The notes beneath the pieces are model-generated. The model was given only the letters and a program-made list of their open reading frames with translations. It was not told the origin of the DNA and made no database searches. The position numbers and the translations under genes were made by a program. Below are positions 24,808 through 33,777 of a DNA stretch of 64,000 nucleotides, piece after piece (positions within the stretch are counted from its first letter, which is position 1; each line of letters starts with the position of its first letter). Source of the DNA: Silvibacterium bohemicum (GTDB lineage: Bacteria; Acidobacteriota; Terriglobia; Terriglobales; Acidobacteriaceae); the NCBI RefSeq assembly GCF_001006305.1, contig NZ_LBHJ01000003.1, positions 62,001-126,000 of the forward strand, given 5' to 3'.

Positions 24808-25599
24808 TTATCTGCGAAGCTGCTGCCAGATTTGCGCCATGGACTCCAGTCCCAGCTCCTCGGCGCGCGCCATGGGAGAAACTCCTGCCGATGCGATGGC
24901 CTGCGTGATTCTGCCGGCTTCAAATCCCGCCGCGCGCAGATTCTTGGCCAGCGTCTTTCTTTTCTGCGCGAAGGACTGCTTGAGAAATGCGAAGAAGGGT
25001 TCGGCCTCGACGCCCAGCTCTTCGAAGCGCGGATGCATCTCCAGCCGAAGAACCGTAGAGTGCACCTCGGGCGGCGGCATGAAGGCCGTGGGAGGCAGCG
25101 TCAGCACGCGTTCGACGCGCGCGTAGAGCTGTGCGGTCGCGGAGAGCAGCCCATAATCGCGGGTTCCCGGCACTGCGGCGATGCGGTCGGCGACCTCGCG
25201 CTGCACCATGAGGACGGCGCGTGCGATTGCTGCGTGAAAGCGAAAGAGCCGCAGCAGAATATCCGACGTGATGTAGTAGGGCAGGTTGCCGATGACCATC
25301 AGCGGGTCATTTGTGCTTTCACGGAGCGAGTCGAAATCGACGGTCAGCACATCGGCCTGGAGAATCTCGACCGATGGCTGCGCCGAGAATTGCTCACGCA
25401 GGCGTGGGGCGAGATCGCGATCCAGCTCGATGGCGATGAGGCGCCGGGCGCGAGGCGCCAGAATTTCGGTGATGGCTCCAGCGCCCGGTCCGATCTCGAC
25501 CACGGTGTGTTGCGACAGGTCGCCCAGGGCTTGCGCAATGGCCATGCAGGCAGCGGGATCGACCAGAAAATTCTGTCCGAGTTTGGGCTTGTGCTTCAG
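24808..25599 (-). CDS. rsmA: 16S rRNA dimethyladenosine transferase RsmA (KsgA)
   Basis: The enzyme dimethylates two adjacent adenosines in the 3' hairpin of 16S rRNA using S-adenosylmethionine. Motifs are KPKLGQNFLVDPAA, VVEIGPGAGAITEIL, LIAIELDRDLAP, MVIGNLPYYITSDIL and SFAQKRKTLAKNL. The first ATG in frame is at 25545, but that would remove the conserved KLGQNFL segment. Upstream to the in-frame TAA there is no ATG, GTG or TTG; the best start is a CTG at 25599 with GAGG 8 nt upstream, giving 263 residues, near the family norm. An ATT at 25641 is a less likely alternative. The gene is divergent from glgA. Confidence 0.9.
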   Translation of the reverse strand: MKHKPKLGQNFLVDPAACMAIAQALGDLSQHTVVEIGPGAGAITEILAPRARRLIAIELDRDLAPRLREQFSAQPSVEILQADVLTVDFDSLRESTNDPLMVIGNLPYYITSDILLRLFRFHAAIARAVLMVQREVADRIAAVPGTRDYGLLSATAQLYARVERVLTLPPTAFMPPPEVHSTVLRLEMHPRFEELGVEAEPFFAFLKQSFAQKRKTLAKNLRAAGFEAGRITQAIASAGVSPMARAEELGLESMAQIWQQLRR

Positions 25600-25720
25600 C
25601 GGGGTTGCCTCGTACCGTACTTGCCGCGAGAAGTGTGAAATGCGTATAGACTTTGGTTGGACGAATGCGACTTAACTGCCATCCTTGCATCATAAAGACG
25701 AATACTGGAGTTAGCGCGAA

Positions 25721-27178
25721 ATGCACATAGTTTTTGCTGCGTCGGAATGCGTTCCTTACGTGAAGACAGGAGGCCTGGCCGACGTTGTCGGAGCGGTGCC
25801 TCGGGAGATTGCCCGTCTCGGCCATCAGGCCACCGTGTATCTGCCCTATTATCGGCAGGTCCGTGAGCGCGCGCCCGCGAAGAAGCCGGTGATTCGTAGC
25901 CTGACCATTCCTTTCGCGTACTACAATCGCTTCGCAACGATTCTAGATGGCGGCAAACACGCGGGTGTGCAGTTCTATTTCGTCGATTGCCCCGAACTCT
26001 TCGACCGCGAGTCGCTCTACGCCACGCCCACGGGCGACTACCTCGACAACTGGGAGCGTTTTGCGCTCTTCTGCCGCGCCACGCTCGAGGCGACCAAGCA
26101 GCTGGGCGTACCGGATATCTTTCATGTACATGACTGGCAAGCGTCGATGTTGTCCGTCTACCTGCGCACGGTCTATTACTTCGATCCGGTTCTGCGCAAC
26201 GCCGGAACCGTGCTGACCATCCACAACGCCGGGTACCAGGGATGGTTTCCGCCGCAGACCACGGAGCGGCTGCTGCTTCCGTGGGACGTCTTCACCATGG
26301 ACAAGGTCGAGCACTATGACTCCTTCAACTATCTGAAGGGCGGCATTGTCTACTCCGACGCCATCACCACGGTCAGCAAGAAATATGCCGAGGAGATCAA
26401 GACTCCGGCCTATGGCAATGGCATGGAGAGCGTGCTGACCAAACGTGCCGCCGATCTGCACGGAATTCTGAACGGCGTCGATTACGAGGAATGGGATCCG
26501 GCGACCGACCACAATATTGCCGCGCACTACACGCCGGAAAACCTGGCGGGCAAGGCCGAGTGCCGCAAGGATCTGCTGTATGCCTTCGGCGCCTCGCATA
26601 TTTCGCCGGAGACGCCGGTGCTGGGCATCGTGTCGCGCTTCGCATCGCAGAAGGGCTTCGACCTGATCGCGCAGATTGCCAACCGTCTGCTGAACGAAGA
26701 TGTCTATCTGGTGGCGCTGGGAACCGGCGAGCCTTACTACGAGGGGCTCTTCCGCAGCCTCAACGATCAGTTCGCGGGCAAGATTTCGGTGCGCATCGCC
26801 TACGATGACGCTCTCGCACACAAGGTCGAGGCAGGCTCCGACATCTTCCTCATGCCTTCGCGCTACGAGCCTTGCGGGCTGAACCAGATCTACAGCCTGA
26901 AGTACGGGACGGTGCCGGTGGTGCATGCCACGGGCGGACTCGACGACACGGTCCAGGAATGGAATCCGGAAACAAAAGAGGGAACCGGCTTCAAGTTCCC
27001 GAACTACGATGCGGAGCAGTTTTACTCTGCGATCCACCGCGCCATCGCACTCTTCCGCACGGACAAAGCAGCCTGGACCGCACTCATGCGCAACGGCATG
27101 AAGCAGAACTACTCCTGGGCAGGGCCGGCGAAGGAATACGCCGCGCTTTACGAAGAGGTCGCACGGCGGCGTAGCTGA
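25721..27178 (+). CDS. glgA: Glycogen synthase (ADP-glucose, GT5)
   Basis: A 485-residue GT-B enzyme that extends alpha-1,4-glucan from ADP-glucose. The N-terminal MHIVFAASECVPYVKTGGLADVVG holds the ADP-glucose-binding KTGGL motif. Later motifs are HVHDWQASMLSVYL, TIHNAGYQGWF, LNGVDYEEWDP, GIVSRFASQKGFDLI and the C-terminal PSRYEPCGLNQIYSLKYGTVPVV with the catalytic Glu. Length matches bacterial GlgA. No glgB, glgC or glgP is adjacent. A terminator follows. Confidence 0.95.
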   Translation: MHIVFAASECVPYVKTGGLADVVGAVPREIARLGHQATVYLPYYRQVRERAPAKKPVIRSLTIPFAYYNRFATILDGGKHAGVQFYFVDCPELFDRESLYATPTGDYLDNWERFALFCRATLEATKQLGVPDIFHVHDWQASMLSVYLRTVYYFDPVLRNAGTVLTIHNAGYQGWFPPQTTERLLLPWDVFTMDKVEHYDSFNYLKGGIVYSDAITTVSKKYAEEIKTPAYGNGMESVLTKRAADLHGILNGVDYEEWDPATDHNIAAHYTPENLAGKAECRKDLLYAFGASHISPETPVLGIVSRFASQKGFDLIAQIANRLLNEDVYLVALGTGEPYYEGLFRSLNDQFAGKISVRIAYDDALAHKVEAGSDIFLMPSRYEPCGLNQIYSLKYGTVPVVHATGGLDDTVQEWNPETKEGTGFKFPNYDAEQFYSAIHRAIALFRTDKAAWTALMRNGMKQNYSWAGPAKEYAALYEEVARRRS

Positions 27179-27196
27179 TTGGGTTTGGAATCGTCT

Positions 27197-27236
27197 AAAG
27201 AGCCGAGGGCAGCGTTGGTCTCGGCTCTTTAATTCT
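27197..27236 (+). terminator. Rho-independent terminator after glgA
   Basis: AAAGAGCCGAG (27197-27207) pairs with CTCGGCTCTTT (27220-27230) around a 12-nt loop; AATTCT follows. Confidence 0.8.
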
Positions 27237-27535
27237 CACGAAACAAACCGCAAGGCTGGAGTTCAGTAAGCAACCGTGACCTGGCCGAATCATGCCCGCC
27301 ATCGCATGGTTAAGCCCCGAAGGCGCGGGTCACTCGAGATAAAGTTCAGTGTCGAGTGTTCGAGAACGGACATGCAAGGGGAGGAGTGATCACCGGTAAG
27401 CCTGACCTGGGAGCTTTCGCACAAGCTATATCACTGATGAGCGATATCTTAGGCTTTGACGCGGTTTGGCACACTGCATGCTTGCGTACCAAACAGTGTT
27501 CTCGTTCCCTGAGGCACTGTCCCTGAGAGGCGGCT
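27237..27535. other. Intergenic leader of the ADOP permease gene
   Basis: About 300 bp without a protein-like frame. TTTGG near 27461 and CCAAA near 27488 form a weak inverted repeat. A GAGAGG ribosome site lies at 27525-27530. I see no clear promoter. Confidence 0.4.
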
Positions 27536-29968
27536 ATGGCAGGAATGCTTCAGGATACGCGCTTTGCCTTGAGGCAACTGCGCAGGAATCCCGGATTCAC
27601 GATTGCGGTTATGGTGATGCTGGCTGTTGCCATCTGCGCGAACAGCACGGTCTTCAGCTGGATCAACGGAACCATGCTGCATCCGATTCAGGGAGCGCGG
27701 CAAACCGGTGAACTGGTGAGCGTGATGCGAGGAGCGTGGAGCATCTCGCCGCCGCCGCCCCTCTCTTATCTCGACTATCGCGATCTGAGAGAGCAGAATC
27801 AGAGCCTGACTGGGCTTCTTGCCTATCACGCTGACTGGATCACGTTGACCGGTGCGGGAGCTGCGCCGGAACGCATTTATATCGGGAATGTGTCAGCGAA
27901 CTTCTTCGACGTGCTCGGAGTGAAGCCTCTGCTGGGGCGGTTCTTTTTGCCTGAGGAAGAGACGCGGCCCGACGCCCAGCCGTATGTCGTTCTCGGCTAT
28001 TCAATATGGAAGACGCGCTATGCGTCAGACCCGCAGATTGTGGGTAAGACGATCGAGATCGCCCGGCATCCTGTGACGGTGATCGGCGTAGCGCCGGAGG
28101 GGTTTATCGGGGCGGCGCCGGGGCTTCGGGACGATGCGTGGCTGACTCTGAACCCGCTTGGGACGAACGAGTATCGGCTCACGCATCGCAGCATCGACTT
28201 TCTGATTGTGTTGGGAAGGCTGCGGCCGGGAATGAGCCGCGAGCAGGCGACGAAGGACCTTGAAACGATCATGCGGCGCATCGTGGCCGCCTATCCGAAC
28301 GATCACCTGGGAACGAACACCATCACGCTGGACCCGATGTGGCGATCGCCGTTTGGCGCGAATGGCTACATGGCCGCCACGCTGCCCATCCTGCTGGCTA
28401 TCGGTGGAGTGGTGCTGCTGCTGACGTGCGCCAACGTAGCTACGCTCACGCTGGTTCGGTTCGTCTCGCGGCGGAGGGAGATTGCGATTCGCCAGTCGCT
28501 GGGGGCGCAACGCTTGCAGCTGGTGCGGCAGATGGTGCTGGAAGGCGTGATTCTCTCAGCTGGTGCGGGAGCGCTGGCTCTGTTGCTGACGTCGTTGACG
28601 GCGAAGACATTCGCTCGATTTTTTCCTGCAAGCTCGATTCCCATTGTGCTGAACGGAAGCGTGGATCAAAACGTGGTGCTGGGCATCGTGGTATTGGCGG
28701 CTCTGGCCAGCGTGCTATCCAGCGTGTTTCCGGCGTGGCGGTCTTCGCACGTCCCTGCGTCTGAGGCGCTCAAGGATGAGTCGTCAAGCATCTCAGGAGG
28801 TTCGCATAACCGGCGGCTGCTCAGCGGCCTGGTGGTGGCGCAGATCGCACTTTCGCTGGCGCTGCTGGTGATTTCCGGCTTGTTTCTGCAGACGCTGCGC
28901 CATCTCGCAGCGGGCGACCCCGGGTTCGAGCAGGACCATGTGTTGACGGCGTCTGTGGGACTGTATACCGCCGGCTACTCCAGCGACGAAGTGGATGCGA
29001 TCGGCCACAAGATTCTCGACCGAGTAGCGGCATTGCCGACCGTAACAGTTGCGTCGCTTACCGACTGGATGCCGATGAGCCTCACGCGGAAGACGGATGA
29101 TATGTATCCAGAGGGCTATGCGCCACGCCCGCATGAATCGCTCGAGGTGCAACATGCCGAGGTGACGCCTCGATACTTCGAGACGCTGGGCGTGCCTATC
29201 CTCGAAGGGCGCGACTTCGCACAGTATGACAACAGAGAGGCTCCACTGGTTGCGATCGTGGACGAGACAGCCGCGAAACGCTTTTGGCCCGGGCAGGACC
29301 CGGTCGGGAAGAGGCTCCATATTGGGGACGGCATTGCCGCGGTCGTTGGCGTGGTGAAGAACACGAAGCATGAGTTTATGAACGAACGCCCTGCGCCGAT
29401 GGTCTACATGAGCTACTTCCAGCGAGGTTCTGAGACCATTGTGCAGGTGAGGACGCAAGGCAATCCGAACGACATAGCTCCGGCGGTGGAGCGCGCAATC
29501 CACGAGATCAATGGGCAGGCACCGGTGTTCGACGTGCGCACCATGCGCGTGACCACGCAGATGGCGACGCTCTTCGCCGTCATGCAGAGCACGTTTGCAG
29601 GCATCTTCGGTGCGATCGCGCTGCTCCTCGCAACGACCGGCATCTATGGTGTGGTGGCGTATCGCACCGCATTTCGCACGCACGAGATCGGCATCCGCGT
29701 CGCACTCGGCGCTTCACCCGGCAACGTCCAGAGGCTTGTTTTGTGGCAAGGGCTTTCGCTCACAGCTATCGGACTTAGTTTAGGTTTGGCGCTCTCGCTC
29801 AGCGTCACGCACTTCATTGCCGCGTATCTCTACGGGGTGGGAGCCAACGATCCTCTGACGGTCATCGTGGTAGTGGTATTGCTTGGGGCGATGTCGGTTC
29901 TCGCATGCTACTTTCCCGCGCGACGCGCGTCGCGCGTCGATCCCATTGCTGCAATACGGGCGTCGTAA
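27536..29968 (+). CDS. ADOP-type duplicated FtsX/MacB permease
   Basis: An 810-residue membrane protein with two MacB-like halves. Each half has a transmembrane helix, a periplasmic MacB-PCD-like domain and a C-terminal FtsX three-helix bundle. The first opens with DTRFALRQLRRNPGFTIAVMVMLAVAICANSTVFSWINGTML (quoted here only to its first part: DTRFALRQLRRNPGF) and closes around residues 280-400; the second spans ~430-810 with a matching FtsX end. This is the acidobacterial duplicated orphan permease layout (TIGR03434). No ATPase partner gene is adjacent, as the name implies. The substrate is unknown. GAGAGG lies 5 nt before the ATG. Confidence 0.92.
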   Translation: MAGMLQDTRFALRQLRRNPGFTIAVMVMLAVAICANSTVFSWINGTMLHPIQGARQTGELVSVMRGAWSISPPPPLSYLDYRDLREQNQSLTGLLAYHADWITLTGAGAAPERIYIGNVSANFFDVLGVKPLLGRFFLPEEETRPDAQPYVVLGYSIWKTRYASDPQIVGKTIEIARHPVTVIGVAPEGFIGAAPGLRDDAWLTLNPLGTNEYRLTHRSIDFLIVLGRLRPGMSREQATKDLETIMRRIVAAYPNDHLGTNTITLDPMWRSPFGANGYMAATLPILLAIGGVVLLLTCANVATLTLVRFVSRRREIAIRQSLGAQRLQLVRQMVLEGVILSAGAGALALLLTSLTAKTFARFFPASSIPIVLNGSVDQNVVLGIVVLAALASVLSSVFPAWRSSHVPASEALKDESSSISGGSHNRRLLSGLVVAQIALSLALLVISGLFLQTLRHLAAGDPGFEQDHVLTASVGLYTAGYSSDEVDAIGHKILDRVAALPTVTVASLTDWMPMSLTRKTDDMYPEGYAPRPHESLEVQHAEVTPRYFETLGVPILEGRDFAQYDNREAPLVAIVDETAAKRFWPGQDPVGKRLHIGDGIAAVVGVVKNTKHEFMNERPAPMVYMSYFQRGSETIVQVRTQGNPNDIAPAVERAIHEINGQAPVFDVRTMRVTTQMATLFAVMQSTFAGIFGAIALLLATTGIYGVVAYRTAFRTHEIGIRVALGASPGNVQRLVLWQGLSLTAIGLSLGLALSLSVTHFIAAYLYGVGANDPLTVIVVVVLLGAMSVLACYFPARRASRVDPIAAIRAS

Positions 29969-30038
29969 ACGAAAGCGGCTTCGCGCCGAAGTTGAGCAGT
30001 AGCCGTAGGTGTGGGGTTGCCCTAGTCTGACGGTATAA

Positions 30039-30087
30039 GCGATGCCGAATGCATCGCCAAGATTCTTCGCTTTGTTCAGAATGACGA
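30039..30087 (-). repeat. REP-like element, copy 3 (inverted orientation)
   Basis: Read on the minus strand it begins CGTCATTCTGAACAAAGC and GAAGAATCTTGGCGATGC, the same family as the 24534 and 31619 elements. It lies between the convergent ADOP and phosphoesterase genes, where it may end transcription. Confidence 0.6.
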
Positions 30088-30114
30088 GCAAATTCGACCG
30101 TCGTTGTGATTGCC

Positions 30115-31434
30115 TTAGAGCGTCTGCCAACCTTCCATCAGATCCGAGATCAGCATCCTGTAGAAGTCGTAGCTCTCGTTGTCGATCTCGCTGGCCAGTT
30201 CGAATAGTCCGCAGGGCGTAGGGATGGGCGGCGTGATGACGGGCAGCGCCGGCACCGAGGTGTCGGGCTTGCTGAAGTTGAGCACCTGCGCCAGGTTGCC
30301 GATTTCGTTCGACGCATCGCGCGGGGTGAGCGGCGGCAGGTTGTAGCGCCACTCGATCAGCTTCAACACCGAGGTGTGATCGTAGACAGTAGAATCGATT
30401 CGCGGCGTGGCCGTGTTTCCGCGCGTGAAGGGCGATACGACAATGGTGGGCACGCGGCAGCCGAGCAGCGTCTTGCCGTTCACGATGTCGGTATCGACGT
30501 CGTTGGCGGCGACCACGCGCGGCGGCGTGACCGTGTCGTAGAATCCGCCCCATTCATCGCGATTGAAGATCAGGACTGTATTGGCCCACTTCGGTCCGCC
30601 CGTTACTGCGCGGTAGATCTGTCCCATGAAAGCTTCGCCGGCGCGCAGGTCGGCGTGAGGATGATCGTCATTGCCGCCGCCGTCATCGAGGATGGTGTAG
30701 CGGGGATCGACAAAGGAGACCGCAGGCAGTGTACCGGCCGCGGCATCGGTCAAAAACTGCGCGAAGGGAGCGGAGATGCCCAGGTACTTCACTCCCCAGA
30801 GCGCCAGGAACGGCACATTGGAGTAGTAATACCTGCCGCTTACGCCGGCCGCTGCAAGGTTGTCCCAGATCGTAGGTAGGGTTGAGATGTCGAGGGTGTT
30901 GGTGAGGCGGTCTGTCTGCGCAGCGTGCTGGAAGACGCGATTCGGAAAGGTCGACGAGAGGATCGAGGCGAAGTAGTTATCGCAGGTGGTGAAGTTGCGG
31001 GCCAGAGCGCTGAAGAAGGGAAGCTGGTCTTCGACGTAATAGCCAATGGAGAAGGTGTCGTTGGTGGTGGTGCGCAGCCATCCATCCATCTTGCCGTTGT
31101 CGTATTCGCTTCTGCCGCCGGCGTAGGAGTGGTCGGGATCGGGGTGCGCGCAGCCGACGTAAGTGGTGAGCTGCTGGGTGGGATGGGCCACGCCCTCACT
31201 ATCGAGATAGCTGAGCCCGGCCTGGCGGCCGTTGGCTCCGGGCAGCCAGCCGAGCAGATGATCGAAGCTGCGGTTTTCCATCATCACTACGATGATGTGG
31301 TCGATCTGCGAGGCGGAGGGCGACGGCAGCTCCTGAGCTTCACTGGTGGTGGCGCCGGTAACGGCTCCGGCGAGGGCTGCCGCGGATGCGGCCCCGGCTA
31401 CATTGCGCAAAAAATCCCTGCGGTTCACGCTCAT
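30115..31434 (-). CDS. Tat-exported phospholipase C-type phosphoesterase
   Basis: A 439-residue enzyme of the phosphoesterase family (PF04185: phospholipase C / acid phosphatase). NRRDFLRNVAGAASAAALAG is a Tat signal. The metal site is seen in HIIVVMMENRSFDHLLGWLPG, with Glu and Asn as ligands, then DPDHSYAGG, SFVDPRYTILDDGGGNDDHPH, IFNRDEWGGFYDTVTPP and YDHTSVLKLIEWRY. It would hydrolyse phospholipid or phosphomonoester substrates outside the cytoplasm. The choice between phospholipase C and phosphatase cannot be made from sequence. It is monocistronic, with REP-like DNA on both sides. Confidence 0.9.
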   Translation of the reverse strand: MSVNRRDFLRNVAGAASAAALAGAVTGATTSEAQELPSPSASQIDHIIVVMMENRSFDHLLGWLPGANGRQAGLSYLDSEGVAHPTQQLTTYVGCAHPDPDHSYAGGRSEYDNGKMDGWLRTTTNDTFSIGYYVEDQLPFFSALARNFTTCDNYFASILSSTFPNRVFQHAAQTDRLTNTLDISTLPTIWDNLAAAGVSGRYYYSNVPFLALWGVKYLGISAPFAQFLTDAAAGTLPAVSFVDPRYTILDDGGGNDDHPHADLRAGEAFMGQIYRAVTGGPKWANTVLIFNRDEWGGFYDTVTPPRVVAANDVDTDIVNGKTLLGCRVPTIVVSPFTRGNTATPRIDSTVYDHTSVLKLIEWRYNLPPLTPRDASNEIGNLAQVLNFSKPDTSVPALPVITPPIPTPCGLFELASEIDNESYDFYRMLISDLMEGWQTL

Positions 31435-31618
31435 CTCGTCTCCTCCTCTGCAATCGGACGCTGAGCGAAGGGCGGAAGGCCGAGTCTCCGCGCCTGCTCC
31501 CGTGAAGAGATGCGAACGCGTGTGAATGTCAGGTCAATGCCGGGTAAAAAGCGGGCGGGGTGAAAATGGGCGGAGGCGGCGCGGATGCTATTCCGCTATT
31601 CCAATGAGCCCCTTATAG

Positions 31619-31708
31619 CCGTCATTTTGAGCGTAGCGAAGAATCTCAGCGCTGCTAGTACGCAGACTGCGCTGAGATTCTTCCTCCCGTTGGTCTTCAG
31701 AATGACGG
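31619..31708 (+). repeat. REP-like palindromic element, copy 4
   Basis: The left arm CCGTCATTTTGAGCGTAGC plus GAAGAATCTCAGCG pairs with a right arm CGCTGAGATTCTTCC and TTCAGAATGACGG, making a near-complete 90-nt hairpin. The best-preserved copy in the window. Confidence 0.8.
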
Positions 31709-31738
31709 GGTTGGTTTATGGGCGGGATCTGTTGGTCT

Positions 31739-31764
31739 CCCACATCTCAAAGGCGAGATGTGGG
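31739..31764. repeat. Palindromic element, second family
   Basis: A perfect 10-bp stem, CCCACATCTC (31739-31748) with GAGATGTGGG (31755-31764), loop AAAGGC, followed by GCACCCG. I recall this sequence type as another dispersed intergenic element in Terriglobales. It lies downstream of the secretin gene and could act as its terminator, although no T-run follows on the minus strand. Confidence 0.6.
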
Positions 31765-31815
31765 GCACCCGTCAATATGGTGCTTAACACGAAGAGAACT
31801 CCAAATCGACCCGAC

Positions 31816-33777
31816 TTATTCATGAACCGGCAGGATCATCATGCGGCCTGCCTCTTCCCGGTGCGTGTGGCGGATGACGTGTGGCGTGATGACGACGATC
31901 AGCTCCGAGACGTCATTTTCGGTGTTCTTGTTGGTCGTCGATTGGAAGCCGGGAAGCTCGCTGAGTCCGGGCAGGCCGGCGATCGCAGCAGACTGCGTCT
32001 TTGAGACGCTGCTGACCACCACGGCGCTGGAGTCTTCCTTGAGGGTGATGATTGCCTTGTACTCCTGATTTTCAAGCACCGGGATGCCGTTGAGCGAGGC
32101 GCCCTCGAGCGAGGTGATTGTGAAGTCGAGGTTGAGGGTAACGTCGCGATCTTTTTGAATATACGGCTTGACCTTGAAGGTGAGGCCGAGGTCCTGGTAC
32201 TGCACCTGCGGAATGACCTGATTGCTGGCCGAGCTCAACGCCGCAGAGCTTATGCCGAGACCGGACAGGGTGCTGGACAGGCCGGCCGAGGAGAGCCCTG
32301 GGATGTTGACCGGCGAGGCAGCCAGGCTCGAATACGTCGAGGTGACGATAGGGAAACGGGTGCCGCTCTTGATGGTCGACTCTTCCTGGTCGAGCACACG
32401 CAGGTTCACCTGGTCGAGAGCGCGCGAGTCGGAGGAATTCAGCATCAGGTTACCGCTCACCGAGCCCGGCGAGATACCGGTCAGAGAGAGACCGTTACCA
32501 AAGGTGGCGAAGGGCTGGCTCAGTACAGTGCTGCCGACTTGTCCTGAGGCGATGAGAATCGCCGCGATCGCCTCAAAGTCGCCAGCGCTGGCCAGACCGC
32601 TGGAGACGATCTGCTGCACCAGGCTCTGATTGCCCGCCAGCACGCTGTTGAGCTCAGTAGGAATGTTGAAGAGCGAAGTCTGCGTTGGCAATTGCACACC
32701 GACATTGACAGTGCGCATCTTGGCGATGCTGTAGAGGCGTATATCCAATGCGACTTCGCTGTGTCCCTCCAGCAGCTCGGAGAGCGTGGCATTGAGAGCC
32801 GCCAGCTTGACTGCGGGGGCGCGCAGCGTGACCGTGCCTCTGGCAGGAGCTGCGATGGCTTGCTGGGCCTCGAAGATGTTCTTGGCCACGTTCACCATTT
32901 CCGTCGTCTCGGCGGAGGTGAGGCCGGGGAAATAGACGGTTTCGACCGACAGCCGTTCGAACTCGGCGCGCTTCTCCTTGGTGTCGGCGGCAACCAGCGC
33001 CCGTTTGGGATCGAGAGGCACGAAGAAGGTGTTGGTGACCAGGTTGAGCATGTGCCGCGCCTGGTTGAAGTCGATGTCATCGGCGTCCAGGCGCGTCTGC
33101 TGGTTTTTCACCGAGCTGTCGAAGCTGGGCGTGATGCCATAAGCCGTCAGCACCTGGCGGATCAAGTCATTCGAATTGGTGTGGAGATGAAAGCTGAGGC
33201 GCTTCTGCTGCGGCGCAAATTCGATGGGCGGAGCCGCGGCCTCTTCTTTTTCTTCTTCCTGGGGATAAGGCTGCGCAGTCTGGGGCACGGATTCACGCGC
33301 GATCTCATCGAGGTGCTGCGCCAGCATGGGATTTTTGGGATCCAGGCGAAAGGCCTCGATCAGATCGGCGCGCGCCTCATCGGGATGGTTGAGGATCTTC
33401 GCCTTGTCGGCGGCCTGAATCATCTCCGTGGCTTCATGCTGCAGGACGATCTCGTGGGATTCCTGAAATTGCTGGTTGCCGGGATCGAGTGCGACGGCCC
33501 GCGCGAATTCGGCCTCCGCCGCCTTGAGATTGCCGCGCTCCAGCTCCTTCGCGCCGTCAAGATAATGTTTCTCGGCCTGCTGCCGGGTGCGTGCCGAGGG
33601 GGGCTTTTGCGGAGCGGTCCTGTCTGTATCCGCAGCCGCCGTTCCTGAAGTTGCCGCAGGAGTTGTTACAGGAATCGTCGCAGGCTGCGGCCTGTCTTGC
33701 GGAATGTTCTGGGCGCTGGCGAGACCGCAGCCCGCGGAGAGCGCGATCGCGAGGACGACCTGGCGGCGGTGCTTCAT
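31816..33777 (-). CDS. Secretin (type II/III secretion or PilQ-type domain) protein
   Basis: A 653-residue outer-membrane pore protein. I chose the ATG at 33777 (MKHRRQVVLAIALSAGCGLASAQ), which opens a signal peptide and overlaps the HAD stop by 4 bp. Residues ~60-190 contain TPR-like helices (AEAEFARAVALDPGNQQF, ADLIEAFRLDPKNPML). Residues ~230-300 resemble an STN/N0 domain (LIRQVLTAYGITPSFDSSVKN). The C-terminal ~300 residues are the secretin barrel, with VQYQDLGLTFKVKPYI and DVSELIVVITPHVIR. No other secretion gene is adjacent, so it is an orphan secretin here. The machine it serves is unknown. Confidence 0.88.
   Translation of the reverse strand: MKHRRQVVLAIALSAGCGLASAQNIPQDRPQPATIPVTTPAATSGTAAADTDRTAPQKPPSARTRQQAEKHYLDGAKELERGNLKAAEAEFARAVALDPGNQQFQESHEIVLQHEATEMIQAADKAKILNHPDEARADLIEAFRLDPKNPMLAQHLDEIARESVPQTAQPYPQEEEKEEAAAPPIEFAPQQKRLSFHLHTNSNDLIRQVLTAYGITPSFDSSVKNQQTRLDADDIDFNQARHMLNLVTNTFFVPLDPKRALVAADTKEKRAEFERLSVETVYFPGLTSAETTEMVNVAKNIFEAQQAIAAPARGTVTLRAPAVKLAALNATLSELLEGHSEVALDIRLYSIAKMRTVNVGVQLPTQTSLFNIPTELNSVLAGNQSLVQQIVSSGLASAGDFEAIAAILIASGQVGSTVLSQPFATFGNGLSLTGISPGSVSGNLMLNSSDSRALDQVNLRVLDQEESTIKSGTRFPIVTSTYSSLAASPVNIPGLSSAGLSSTLSGLGISSAALSSASNQVIPQVQYQDLGLTFKVKPYIQKDRDVTLNLDFTITSLEGASLNGIPVLENQEYKAIITLKEDSSAVVVSSVSKTQSAAIAGLPGLSELPGFQSTTNKNTENDVSELIVVITPHVIRHTHREEAGRMMILPVHE

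Noticed and set aside
25943-27037. 364-residue minus-strand open frame
   Set aside because: It is antisense to glgA, which is unambiguous.
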